Shown piece by piece: positions 11,893 to 22,600 of a DNA stretch of 64,000 nucleotides; position 1 is the stretch's first letter; the number at the start of each line of letters is the position of its first letter. Position numbers and translations under genes: made by a program. The stretch comes from Jaapia argillacea MUCL 33604 (lineage: Eukaryota; Basidiomycota; Agaricomycetes; Jaapiales; Jaapiaceae), in NCBI GenBank assembly GCA_000697665.1, contig KL197714.1, positions 396,596 to 460,595 of the forward strand, in the 5' to 3' direction. The notes below the pieces were generated by a model. It searched no databases. It had not been told where the DNA came from and saw only the letters and a list, made by a program, of their open reading frames with translations.

Positions 11893-12917
11893 ATGAATAC
11901 CTCTCCAACAACCAAAGGTCTCCTGGGATCGAGATTGACAGAGGGAGCCATCAAAGGCATTACAGCCTTACCAGTGGAGCTCCACACATACATCCTCCTC
12001 TCCCTCCCCTTCCCGGGTCTTCTATCATCTTATCGAGCTTACTCCTTATGGCGATCCCTAATCCCCACCATCATCGACCCTGATCGTCTCCACCTACTTA
12101 ACCTCGCATTCCTCCCTCACAAACTTGACCCGTACCCTCACCCAATCATCTCGAGCGTTCGAAAGGACTACGTCCACTACATCGAAACGAAATACGGTAT
12201 CGAGATACCCCACGAATACCGGCTCGTCTTAACAGAATGGCCATTCTCGCACCCACCTCTAAATATGACATGGCCCGACGCTCTGCGATTCTTTGCAGAT
12301 CCAGACAAGGGATGCAGCTGTAACTGCCGCCGCAATCGATCCTTTCGTTGTACTTGTCAGGATGTAGAAGTGGGGAACCAATGGATCCGAGTGTCGGATA
12401 GGTTGCTTGAGAAGGTATATGGGAGTGAGGAGTTTGATCTTTTCCATGACCCGTTGGACGACATGTAGAACTTTTTCGACGAACTTCGAGCGCGTTGAGC
12501 TTGTCCGTAGACGAAAGGGACAGAATCATCAATCTATTCAAATCATGCCGTCACTCTCCCTCCACCACCGCCATCCCCACCACCACTCCCCATACTCCTC
12601 CAACCACACACGCCATGTGGCACCGCGGAAAAGGATACTCCCAACTCAGCCTCCCCGTCCTCGACTTATCAGCTCGTTTCGTCGACGATACCACTCCTGT
12701 AGGTGTCGCGTATCATTTTGGTAGGGCTCATATGATATTGGGGGGAGAAGCAAGTGGACAGATTCATGCTTGCGCGGAGTATGGTGATTATGATGGATTT
12801 GTTGCGGAATCGTTTTTTCAGTGGAATGAAGGGGAGATGGAGGATGATGCGAGAGAAATACTGAGGGGTGGTGGTCCCTCACGGCAGTCCCCTCGTCCGT
12901 TTCTGCGTCCTGGTTGA
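11893..12917 (+). pseudogene. F-box pseudogene, tandem copy B
   Basis: Clear paralog of copies A and C, starting at the same ATG context and sharing the F-box segment (ALPVELHTYILLSLPFPGLL) and WPFSHPPLNMTWPDALRFF. It is broken in the middle. At about 12466 the codon that is TGG (Trp) in copy C is TAG, and about 25 bases later one base is missing relative to copy C, which shifts the frame. After the shift the remaining family sequence (VDERDRIINLFKSCR, LPVLDLSARFVDD, ESFFQWNEGEMEDDAREIL) is still open to a stop at 12917. A truncated 191-residue protein with the F-box but without the C-terminal half could still be made. Two separate lesions point to a pseudogene rather than a sequencing slip. 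Confidence 0.75.
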
Positions 12918-13231
12918 TTGGCCACAGGGAGAAAATACTGGTCTGTTGTGACTAAAATCACTTCAGTCCAGTTGGAGGGTGGGTCTGATACAAGCCTCTG
13001 TTGAGGCAGAACGGGAGGATAGAGGTGTCGAGGAGCTGGATCCCGTGTGGATGTGCACGCGGAAGTAGGGAGATAAATATCAACGAATATGGATCGTGGC
13101 TGCGACGATGAAACAGTGTGTTATATATTACAAGACTCGTAGCTTGACCCTCCCATAACAATAATACCTATCAACGTCCAAGTGATCGTTCTTTCCTACT
13201 CGTATCAATCCACCAGACCCGCCAAATTACA

Positions 13232-13291
13232 TCAAAGATGATCCTGATAAACAGCCTCCCAAGCTTTCTTCGCATCAGTCTCAATCACATC
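13232..13291 (-). pseudogene. Relic last exon of DUF4336 gene
   Basis: On the minus strand this piece reads DVIETDAKKAWEAVYQDHL followed by a stop. It is nearly identical to the last exon of the intact DUF4336 gene that ends at 14657 (DVIETDAKKAWEAVYQYYI). Upstream of it on the minus strand there is no DUF4336 sequence; instead the leader of the F-box unit begins. It is a passenger of the tandem duplication: each F-box copy is followed by the converging tail exon of DUF4336, and only the last junction has the complete gene. Confidence 0.75.
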
Positions 13292-13494
13292 AAGGGTGGT
13301 TTCGATTTTCGATTTTCGTGACAAAGGCTCTGCATAACTAAGCAAGCTTCGAGCCCTCCGCTTGATTTCCTTGAATAGCTCGTCAGCCTCCCCACTCAAC
13401 TTCACGTAGGGCCGCACGTCCGTAGGGTGAGTGGAAAGACCCTCGAAGCTAGCGATCTTGATCACTCATCATCCCTCCGTCCCCAGCTAAGTAC

Positions 13495-14472
13495 ATGAGC
13501 ACCTCCCTAACAACCAAAGTTCTCCTGGGATCGAGGTCGACTGAGGGAACAATCAAAGGCCTCCAGGCCTTACCCATCGAGCTCCACACACCCATCCTCC
13601 TCTCCCTCCCCTTCCCAGATCTTCTATCGTCTTATCGAGTTTGCTCCTTATGGCGATCCCTGATCCCCACCATCATCGACCCTCATCGTCGCCACCTACT
13701 TAACCTCGCATTCCTCCCTCACAAACTTGACCCCTACCCCCACCCAATCACTTTGCGTGTTCGAACGGACTACGTCCACTACATCGAAACGAAACACGGT
13801 ATCGAGATACCCCACGAATACCAGCTCGTCTTAACAGAATGGCCATTCTCGCACCCACCTCTAAATATGACATGGCCCGACGCCCTACGGTTCTTCGCAG
13901 ATCCCGACAAGGGATGTAGTTGTGATCGCCGCCCCTATCGATTCATTCATTGTTCTTGTCGGGAGAGGGAAGTGGGAACCCAATGGATCGAAGTGTCGAA
14001 TAGGTTGCTTGCTAAGATATATGGGGGTGAGGAGTTTGATCTTTTCAAGGATCCGGTGGACGACATGTGGAACTTGTTCAACGAATTTCCGAGTGCGTTG
14101 ATCTTGTCCGTAGACGAAAGGGACAGAATCATCAATCTATTCAAATCATACCGTCACTCTCCCTCTGCCATCTGGGACCACGGAAAACGCTACTCCCAAC
14201 TCGGTCTCCCCGTCCTCGACTTATCAGCGCGGTTCGTAGACGACACTACTCCTTCAGGGGTCACGTATCATTTCGACAGGACTCGTATGATATTGGGAGG
14301 AGAGGCACGTGGGCAGATTCATGCTTGTTCGGAATATGGTGGTTATGATGGGTTTGTTGCGGAATCTTTCTTTCAGTGGGATGAGGGGGAGATGGAGGAT
14401 GGTGTGAGAGAAATCTTGAGGGGTGGGGATCCTTCATGGCAGTCCTCACGACGGTTTGAGCTTCCCGGTTGA
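13495..14472 (+). CDS. F-box protein, tandem copy C
   Basis: Intact single-exon frame of 325 codons starting at an ATG (MSTSLTTKVLLGSR). It has the F-box segment QALPIELHTPILLSLPFPDL with the VCSLWRSLIPTII continuation, then WPFSHPPLNMTWPDALRFF, the Cys-rich patch CSCDRRPYRFIHCSC, VDERDRIINLFKSYR and the C-terminal ESFFQWDEGEMEDGVREIL. It is close to copies A and B but lacks the Pro-rich insert that both carry after the RIINLFKSYR segment. It converges on the DUF4336 gene, whose stop lies about 185 bp downstream. Role: presumed substrate adaptor of an SCF E3 ligase; substrate unknown. Confidence 0.73.
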   Translation: MSTSLTTKVLLGSRSTEGTIKGLQALPIELHTPILLSLPFPDLLSSYRVCSLWRSLIPTIIDPHRRHLLNLAFLPHKLDPYPHPITLRVRTDYVHYIETKHGIEIPHEYQLVLTEWPFSHPPLNMTWPDALRFFADPDKGCSCDRRPYRFIHCSCREREVGTQWIEVSNRLLAKIYGGEEFDLFKDPVDDMWNLFNEFPSALILSVDERDRIINLFKSYRHSPSAIWDHGKRYSQLGLPVLDLSARFVDDTTPSGVTYHFDRTRMILGGEARGQIHACSEYGGYDGFVAESFFQWDEGEMEDGVREILRGGDPSWQSSRRFELPG

Positions 14473-14656
14473 TTGGCTGCAGGGAGAAAATATTGGTTGT
14501 TTGGGATGGATCGTGCGCTGCGACGACCAGACATTCTGTTGACCTATCATACACGATCATAATTCAACCCTCCCAACGACAATGATACCTAACAAGGGCC
14601 AAATCATTATGATTGTACTTTCCTACTCGTATAAAGCCACCAAGCCACGAATTACA

Positions 14657-16514
14657 TCAAATATAATACTGATAAACAGCCTCCCAAGCTTTCTTCGCAT
14701 CAGTCTCAATCACATCCTGTGGCAACGAGTTAGTGAATGAACCGGGGGTAAGGAGTGAAGTGTGTCTTTGGGGGATCGCCAAAAGTGTGAAGGAGTGACA
14801 CTCCGGGATCGATAGGGGGGTGGTGTCCAAACCACGGGAATGGACAAAGGGAGGAAGGACTCACCCCATGACAAGGAATGATCCTCTCAAAATCCCATCC
14901 AGCGACGGTCTTGACGTCTCGCTTCATAGCTCTGTTGGATGAATGAGGGTTTAGGTTAGTCATGAACAGTTCGTGATGGATGAGAAGTGAAAGAAAGTAA
15001 GGAGGGGGTGTATGCGTATATGCGCGGAATGATCCAGCAAAGGGAGGATGGTGTCTAGGGAGCACGCAAAGCAACACGAGCGGAAGCGTTTGGGGATGCA
15101 CGAACGCAAAACCAATCACGTGGATCGAAAGAAACCAGCACGATTCCTCCGGGTAAGCACCACTCCACCCAAGATCCGGGAAGTGAAAGGAGGTAAGGAG
15201 TTGTGGTGTGGTGTGGTTAGGAGGTGGAGTGTATGCGCGTATGCGCGGGTGATCCGAGGGTGGGATGGTAGGAAGCACGCAAAGCAAGTGCGGAGAAACA
15301 CAAGCGGAAACGTCTGGCGGTGCACGAAAACCAATCACGTGAGATCGTAAAGAAACCAGCACAATCCCTGGGTCAAGCACCACTCCACCCAAGGCTTCGC
15401 ACCCGACCCCAAACAAGTTCAGAACCACAACCCCCCCCCCCCCCCCCCCCCCACATGCCCCTCAAACAACCAAGAAAAGTCGACTCACTCTTTATCAACA
15501 CCCAAACTCCAAGCAAACTTCTTATGCGCCCAACTATACGGGTTCATCTGTGCCCAGCTGAAAGGGCTGAAAGAGTCTATGATGGGGATCGCTCCCGACG
15601 AGCCTGTTTTTGAGTACTGTGCGACGGAAGCGGGGTGAGGGGTAAGGCGCGAAGGATGAAAGGATGAAAGGAGGGAGGACGGACTTGTTCTTTAGCAGGT
15701 AAGTTTAAGAGGAGATCGGCTTCGATCATGGATTTGGAAGCTGGGTGAAAGAATGCTACGTCTTTATTTTTGTAGCCTGAGAAATAACTGGGTGTACGGG
15801 GTTAACGCTGCGACGGAGGGAGAGAGAGGAGGGGGAGGTGTACCAGTGTTTGATCTGGGAGGCGTTGGGGGGTTAGTTGAGTGTGGGAGGGGTGAGGGGG
15901 GGGGTGATGGCGCACATCATCTTCGAACCCGAATTTATCTTGCGAGTCAAAAGCTACTCAACAACCCTCGTCAGGCACATTCTCAAACGAAGCTAGATGG
16001 GGAGACGGGAAACCAGACGTACACCCATCAAACTTCAACCCCTCCTCTTTCTTCTTCGCAATAGCCTCATCTACCGAGATAAGCTTAGCTTCAGGGTACG
16101 CCTTCTTATAATCACCTACAGCCTCCCTCACTTCAATACCCAGATCCGCAACGACAAAAGGAGAAGAGGGACGCACCGAGGTACAAATGATGTACAGCAT
16201 CAGCGCCAACGATATACTTCACAGGCCCTAACTCATTCAACTTTTCCTTCGTCTGTGTGTCAGCTGGAGTAGAAGCTAACAACCAGACGTCTCCGTTGGA
16301 TAGTTTGATTGCGGTTGAGCGGCCACCGAAGGGGATTACGCCGAACCTCGCAAATGGACTGTTGGGTGGCGTTAGCAGTGTAGGGTGAGCGGGAGGAGGG
16401 GAGAGGTACCAGGAGAAGATCCAGACGTCTTTCGCTACCTGTGCCGACTCGTGTTAGAAATGGCGAGGATTGGCGGGAGGGGGAACGTACCTCGCGGATT
16501 ACAGTGGTCGACAT
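14657..16514 (-). CDS. DUF4336 family protein (copy 2)
   Basis: Paralog of the gene at 593-1941, on the opposite strand. The ATG at 16514 begins MSTTVIREV, followed by an exon with AKDVWIFSW, then SPFARFGVIPFGGRSTAIKL, GADAVHHLYLG, YKKAYPEAKLISVDEA, DVAFFHPASKSMIEADLLLN, a SWAQMNPYSWAHKKFAWSL block, FERIIPCHG and the final exon DVIETDAKKAWEAVYQYYI. The putative metal-site His residues (AVHH and PCHG) are kept. The intron before the FERIIPCHG exon is unusually long for this window (about 540 nt) and contains a 0.2 kb tandem repeat and a run of 22 C. The last exon has been copied with the upstream F-box array. The gene appears intact after intron removal, although the middle joins are less certain than in copy 1. 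Confidence 0.75.
14985..15393. repeat. Two direct repeats of about 200 bp inside a DUF4336 intron
   Basis: Copy 1 (about 14985-15180) and copy 2 (about 15181-15393) share ordered blocks: AAGTGAAAG, GTATGCGCGTATGCGCGG-like, GGAAGCACGCAAAGCAA-like, AAACCAATCACGTG and AGCACCACTCCACCCAAG. They differ by substitutions and small indels. They lie wholly within one intron of the DUF4336 copy 2 gene. Confidence 0.7.
15431..15452. repeat. Poly-C tract (22 C)
   Basis: Homopolymer run of 22 cytosines just beyond the intronic direct repeats. Its length is likely variable and hard to sequence. On the coding (minus) strand it is a G run within the intron. Confidence 0.8.
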
Positions 16515-16868
16515 TGTGTTCTATGTGTGTGTTGGGGTGGGATGGAGCAGGGCAGAATGTGGAGGAGGGGTTTAAGTATCAACTGTCTGTCCATGACTGT
16601 GAAGGTATTCGATCGAGGCTCGTCGGAGCGTACGGGGAAAAGAACAAACGCAGACGTCATTGATCGTTTCCGGAGTTTGCCGACCCTCGATTGACCTTAA
16701 CCTAAGCCACTGTCCTCCCAATGTCTAAGCAGAAAATCCATTGCAGAGTCCACAAATTCAATACAAAAGCAATGATAAAATACGGTGTACGTAGAGCTAC
16801 AGAATTATCATACACCGGGGTCCATTTCATAACAATACGTGAAGTAAGAAATGCGCCCTCACTTGAAT

Positions 16869-17942
16869 CTAAACAGGTGTGGGTAACGCTCTACCAGTTA
16901 TAAACGTGAATCGCGAATCAGGAGTGGTGGTACTAGCAGGAGCGTCTGCGGTGGACGAAGGTACAACGGCCGATGAGGATGACACGTCAGGGGAGGGAGT
17001 GACAATAGCACTCGGGACGACGACAGAGCTCGACTGTACAACAGACGAAGGAACGGCAGTGGGATCAACGACCGACGACGCACTCGCCGTCGCACTCGGA
17101 TCAACAACGCCAGACGAGGTGGCAGGTGGGCCAATAGGCTCAACAGTCGACAACAACCCGGAAGTTGCGGGAGTGGTCGTAACTGAAGCAGATGATGCAA
17201 CAGCGGTGGATGAGATAGCCGCCGAACTGATGACAGCTGGGATCGTGGCAGTCACGGAAGCCGTACCAGCGGGGTCGGTGGTAGTGACACTTCCTGTCGG
17301 TTCGGCACTACCAGCTGTGATGGTGATGAACTGTGTAGCGATAACGGTGATAGTCGCGACTGGCGACTGGGTTCCTGTCACGTTCGGGTGGGCGACGCTG
17401 GAAGTGGAGGTGGCGATAGTGGGAGTGGTGGTGTCGGTTGGGATGGCAATGGAACTCGTAACCGAGTCCGCCACCGACACCGACGAAGTAACAAACCCAA
17501 CACTAGACGCGACTTCTCCAATAGCAGGACTCTGCGTGATAGAAGGTGCGAATGCCGAAGGGGAGTTGAGTATGATGATGGGTGCTGCTGCAGTACCACT
17601 AGCAGCAGGGGTGGTAGGAGCGACTATGGCAGAAGTGGTAGTAGGTGACGGAGCGACGGTAGGTGACGGAGCGACGGTAGGCGCGGCTGAGAACGAGAAC
17701 TGTCGACCGAAATTCCGGGGGCGGTTTATGATAGTTTCGGGAAGGGTCACGCCGCCAGTGGGGCAGTCTATACCTATGGAGTGACGATGTTAGCTTGGGG
17801 GTTAGGAGAGGTGGGGTTGGGGAGGAGACGTACTGGTGCAGGGAGGGTTTTGGGCTGCTAGGGCGTTTTGGGGGGTGGGGGCGAGAGGGGCGGCGGTTGT
17901 GAGAGAGAGGAAGGTGAGGATGAGGATGGTTGGTGTGAACAT
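16869..17942 (-). CDS. Ser/Thr/Ala-rich secreted or cell-surface protein
   Basis: The ATG at 17942 opens a signal peptide (MFTPTILILTFLSLTTAAPL). A short first exon ends at PPCT and joins, after a small intron, to IDCPTGGVTLPETIINRPRN. The remaining about 280 residues are almost only Ser, Thr, Ala, Val and Pro, with repeated short words such as TVAPSPT (an 18-bp direct repeat at about 17646-17683) and VVDPSA. This suggests a heavily O-glycosylated wall or extracellular protein. No catalytic domain is visible, and the end (FITGRALPTPV) does not look like a GPI signal. A 301-codon frame on the opposite strand is a mirror of the low-complexity codons, not a second gene. Confidence 0.68.
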
Positions 17943-19614
17943 CGTGGAGTAAGAGATGGGGTGAGATGGATGAGGGAGAGATGTGGTGGGGATGTAAAGA
18001 GATGCGAATGGATGCGAGGAGGCGTGAATGTGAATGCAAGTCGATGCGAATGGAGATGCAAGTCAAGGCAAGATGCAAGTGAGCGTTCTAACGTTCAATA
18101 CCCGAAAAGTCGTCAGGAATCAAGAAACGAGCACCAGGCTCAAATCAACCAAGCAAGTAAGCAAGCAAGTGAGTGGTGGGGGTGGGTGTCAGAAGCAAGC
18201 TTCGACTGGCTTTCCAATCCCAGCGCCGCGCGTATATATGTGTAGAGAACAATGGCTGTGACTTCCATTGTGCAACGGTCGTGGTGGTGTGGACAAGCGC
18301 CTTTTTTTGGGTGGCTTTTGAAGGGTTTCCTTTTTGGGTCAACAAAGATGAAAGGCTATTTGTGGTGCTCGGCAATGGGATATTTTTGGTTGCTTCTGCG
18401 CCACGTGGGTGTTTCTGTACCTGAACGAAGAACAAGGTAGTTACACCAGGGATGATTGCGCTTCAGAGCCTTGGAGTGAGTCTCCATACGTCGCCTAGCT
18501 ACTACTATGGCAAGTTCTCTAAGCGGGTACACGATCCATTTATGACGATCTTCCTGCTTCGAGCCTTCATTTTCGTCCTCGATATCAGGGGGGGGCTGGT
18601 GAAGGTATTGGTATCGATACATTCTCCACACTCACCACCCTCTCTCCTGGTTTCACAAAGAAGCATATAGTGGACGAGCGGCTGTGATTCTTAGTATGAG
18701 GACTGATAGCGTATTGAAGATGTGAACCGTATCCCAGATGTGAACGAGATGTGTAACAGTAATAATCAACGCGAGCGTTTCGACGACTGGGGCGGCAAGA
18801 GGCTGCGAGTAAGCCGGTATATCGCTGCATCAACCCCGCAGCGCGGAATAGCCACGGTAAGTATAAACAGAGACGACTTGAACAAGGTTACTCTAGCGCG
18901 GGGTAGGGACGTTGATTGTGTAAACCATGATGATCCCAGCGCCCAACCCAGCACACTCTGAAAATAGCGAGCGACGGAGGGAAGCTAATGCCGGTCGGTC
19001 CTTGCGTGAATGACAGAGGAGACGGAGATTGGGTAACCTCTTCTTCTCTGGTGTTCAGGCTGCGGATGATCGCGTAGCTGCCGAGTCTGCGGAGGGCCAA
19101 GATGCCAAGTGCAGCGAAGGGAAAGGAGTGTAGACGAGCAAGGGAGGCACGTTGGCCCACAGGTGACAGGAGTCGACGTGGAGGTGGAAGCTCAGCGTTC
19201 AGGCGTCAAGATGATGAGCCTTCTGAGCTGGAAGGACAACTGCATGACGGACAGGAGAACCGGGGTGGCACAGTGATCCGGGACGGACATGGCTGAGATC
19301 CGCTTACAGTAAGAGTCAGCTGCGGCAAGGATGATTTTGGGCGTCTACGGTTTCGGAGGATTGTCGGATTAGGAGATTACCATATCGAGCGAATAATTCC
19401 AGTGCTTGAACCGTGCCACCTCCGCACAAACTTGACCATCAGTTCCATGGCCACAACAATCTCTCACTAATCCTACTCCTCATACTGCGCTCTCCGTGCA
19501 ACCGCTCTCTTACCTTCACCCTCCACTCGCCATCGGGGCTTTCATTGTCCAAGTTGAACAATCGGTCACTGCTTTGTTTGTATCTAGGCGCCGTAGGAGG
19601 ATCGAGTGTCGAGT
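17943..19614. other. About 1.7 kb without a recognised gene
   Basis: The first part (about 17943-18230) is repetitive, with short imperfect repeats of GATGCGAATG and AAGCAAGCAAGT, and probably holds the promoter of the secreted-protein gene. From 18230 to 19600 short frames on both strands overlap with no motif. The last 200 bp before the protease start is pyrimidine-rich and likely its promoter. No tRNA-like fold was noticed. Confidence 0.4.
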
Positions 19615-22600
19615 ATGTTGAGACCTGCTTATGGTTCTTCGACTGTTACCAAGAGCAAGAAAACACCCAGTCCTCAAGAGATCTACAAAGCTCGGAAACA
19701 ACGAGAAGAAGATGAGAAAGATGCTTTCCTTCCTCCAGGTTTGATCAATCATGGAAATACATGCTTCATGAACTCTGTCCTTCAAGGCGTAAGCTCCTCC
19801 TCTGCCACTCCCCCCTCTTGCTCATGAATTTATGGTATGGTAGTTGGCGGCGACGAGATTACTTTACGATCTCGCACACTTTACGCCTATACCTCCGAAT
19901 TTGGTAGATGCAACCTCTACACCACCGATCTCACCCAGAAGATCGCCACAGCTGACGAATGGACATGGGTTTGGAGGTGAAGAGGAGAGAGCTTGGGTGG
20001 AGGGTATGCCCGTCGGTGATGTCTTCTTGAAAATGATGTTGAGGGCTTGGGATAGTCAAGCTGAGAGGAGGAGGGAGTGTATGAGTCCCAGGTCAGTTTC
20101 CTTAATTTTGTGAGGTTTTTTTGCTGGGGCTGAATGATGAGGTTGGGATAGGGAGTTGTTAAGTGTGATTGGGAAGAAATATGATCAATACCTTGATTTT
20201 CGACAACAAGACGCTCATGAATTCTTGAGACATCTCTTGGACGCCATGCGGATGGAGGAATTAGATGTATGTCCCTCCCGCTTACCTTATTCTCACCCTT
20301 TTTCGCATATACCAACTGACAATAACTCCCGAAAGATAATCAAACAACGTCAACCCCCACCTCCAAAGAAATCACGACGGAATAGGAGGGACCGATCTCG
20401 AAAAGTGGTTGTGGCGTCTTCTTCTTTGCCTTCGGTTTCCTCTGCTCAACCGACCTTGTCGTCTACTCAACCTACCTTGTCATCAACTCAACCGTCCTTA
20501 TCATCAACTCAACCGACCTCGTCATCAACCCAACCCTCCTTATCATCAACTCAACCCTCATCATCAACCCAACCTCCCCAGCTCCCTCAAGCACCTCTCC
20601 CTCTCATCCCAGAACCACAACGCGCGGCATCTCTCCCCGAACCACTTCGCAACCCCACATCTATACCTCAAACAAGCACATCTTTACCACTACAGGCGCC
20701 ACCAGCATCAGATCTATTACAACCACTTGCACCTACATCCATCTCGGATCCTCCACATCCTCCTGCATCCATCTCGGATCCACCACTTGCACCTCCATCC
20801 ATCCCGGATCTACCACCTACGTCTGATGCAGAAGAAGTTCCAAACTTGTCTGGAGAACAAGCTCCAGCAGACTCTGGGGGACAAGCCTCGAGTTCTTCGC
20901 TAGACCCAACCCCAAGCGCTTCTACAGAACCTCCTCCCACCCAACATCCCCAACCCACCTCCCAACCCGTCCAAAATCCGTCCTCTCCCTCCCTCACCCA
21001 AACCTCCCAACCCCAACCCCCTCCCTCCGTCCCCTTACCCCTCTCCTCAGAACCCCTAGCCTCATTCCCAGACATGCTCTTTGGCGGCCACCTAACCTCT
21101 CTCCTCATCTGCGAAAAATGTAAACACATCTCAAGCACTTATGAACCCTTCAACGACCTTTCGCTTTCGTTGAAACCGGAGGATTATGTTAGGGGGAGGA
21201 AGAGGGAGAGGTTGAAGAGGCTTGCTAAGAAGTTTAGGATTGGGGGGTCTTCGGGGAAAGGTGAGGGGAAGGAGAAGAAGGGGTTAGTTGGGTTGGGGAT
21301 TAGTTCTAGTTCTACCTCTGGTGCGGGGATTAGTTCTACCTCGGGTGCGGGGATTAGTGTGGGTGCGGGGGTGAGTGGGACGACTTTGGGTCGGACGGCG
21401 ACGTCAACTGGTGGGAAACCAATTTCGATTGGACCGTTACCGACTAGGTTTGGAAGGAGTTCGTCTGTACCTCCTAGTCCTTCCCGGATTAGTACGGATT
21501 TTGTTGGGGAGGGGGAGGGTGACGTTCCTGTTAATGAGGGGAGGAGGAGGAGGAGTGTTGAGACTGGTAGGTTGGACGGTGGGGGGAGTGATGGGGAGGG
21601 TGCTGTTGAGGGTGGTGTTGGGAGTGCTGGAGAGGTTGGAGAAGCATCTGAAGAGGCCCGGGAAGAGGAGGTGGAAATGAAGGGAGGGAAGGGGGAGGTT
21701 AAGGAAGGGGCTGAGGATGTTGGGTTGGAAGGAAGGAGGGGAAGGGAGAGGGAGAGGGAAGTTGGATTTGTGGATCAGGCGAAGCCTGAAAAGACTAAGA
21801 AGGAAAAGGAAAAGCTGGATGTGAAAGGGAAAGATAAGGAGAAGTTGGACGTGAAAGGTAAAGACAAGGACAAGGAGGAAGATGGTTGGGTCAAGTTGGG
21901 GAGGAGGATAAGTACGACTATGGGTTTGGGGAAGTGGGATAAAGATAAACGTGGAAGATCGAAAGAGAGGGGGAGAAGGTCGGTTGATGCGGAGAGGAGT
22001 GTTGAGAAGGTGAATGAGGTGGATGAGAAGGAGGGTGTTGGTTCTGTTGTGTCGACTTCGAGTGTACCACCGCCGTTACCAACCAAGGACTCGATTCCTG
22101 GTGGACAAGAGACGGCTCCTCCGTCGTCCGTGGCTGAACTTGCTGTCAGGCCTAGAGACTTTGCTCCTAGGGTTCCTTCGCCTCTTCCCGTCGTTGCTTC
22201 GTCGGCAGACTCGACTCTGAGCACGGCACCTTCCACTTCAATCCCACGTATCCCAATGATCAAACGAGCTTCCAGTCCTTCCGTTCCCGGAAAACCAACC
22301 AAAACACCCCGACCTCCTAAACTCACACGAGAAGAATCAGCTTATCTCCGCCGAATCCTCGCTGATATCCCTCTTCACAACTCTAGTCCTTTCACTTTGT
22401 TCCGTACGCCTTCTTTCACTGGAACGAACCCTACACACTCGCCTACGCCGTTACCGACGTCGAATATCGCACATAGTTTATGGGCGAAGTTGGGTCAGAT
22501 TACTAGTGTTGAGGAATGTTTGAGGCTTTTTACTGCTGTTGAGGTTTTGGAGGGGGAGAATATGGTTGGGTGTAGGAGGTGTTGGAAGATTGCGAATGGG

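Larger units (their letters stand above)
10000..14660. repeat. Tandem array of three F-box/DUF4336-tail units
   Basis: Three head-to-tail units of about 1.5-1.7 kb can be read off: leader, F-box gene, converging DUF4336 terminal exon. Unit A starts near 10000, unit B near 11740 and unit C near 13330. Unit boundaries fall at the last exon of DUF4336. Coding parts differ by scattered substitutions, and B and C share features that A lacks, such as the HEYRLV or HEYQLV stretch and the IEIPHEY word, so B and C may have separated last. Boundaries are approximate because I aligned them by eye. Confidence 0.7.

Noticed and set aside
15431-15452. C run as a telomere or sequencing gap
   Set aside because: It is a simple homopolymer without telomere-type units, inside an intron of an otherwise continuous gene.
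16879-17784. 301-codon plus-strand frame opposite the Ser/Thr-rich gene
   Set aside because: It is the mirror of low-complexity codons. The minus strand has a signal peptide, a sensible intron and a natural Ser/Thr/Pro composition.
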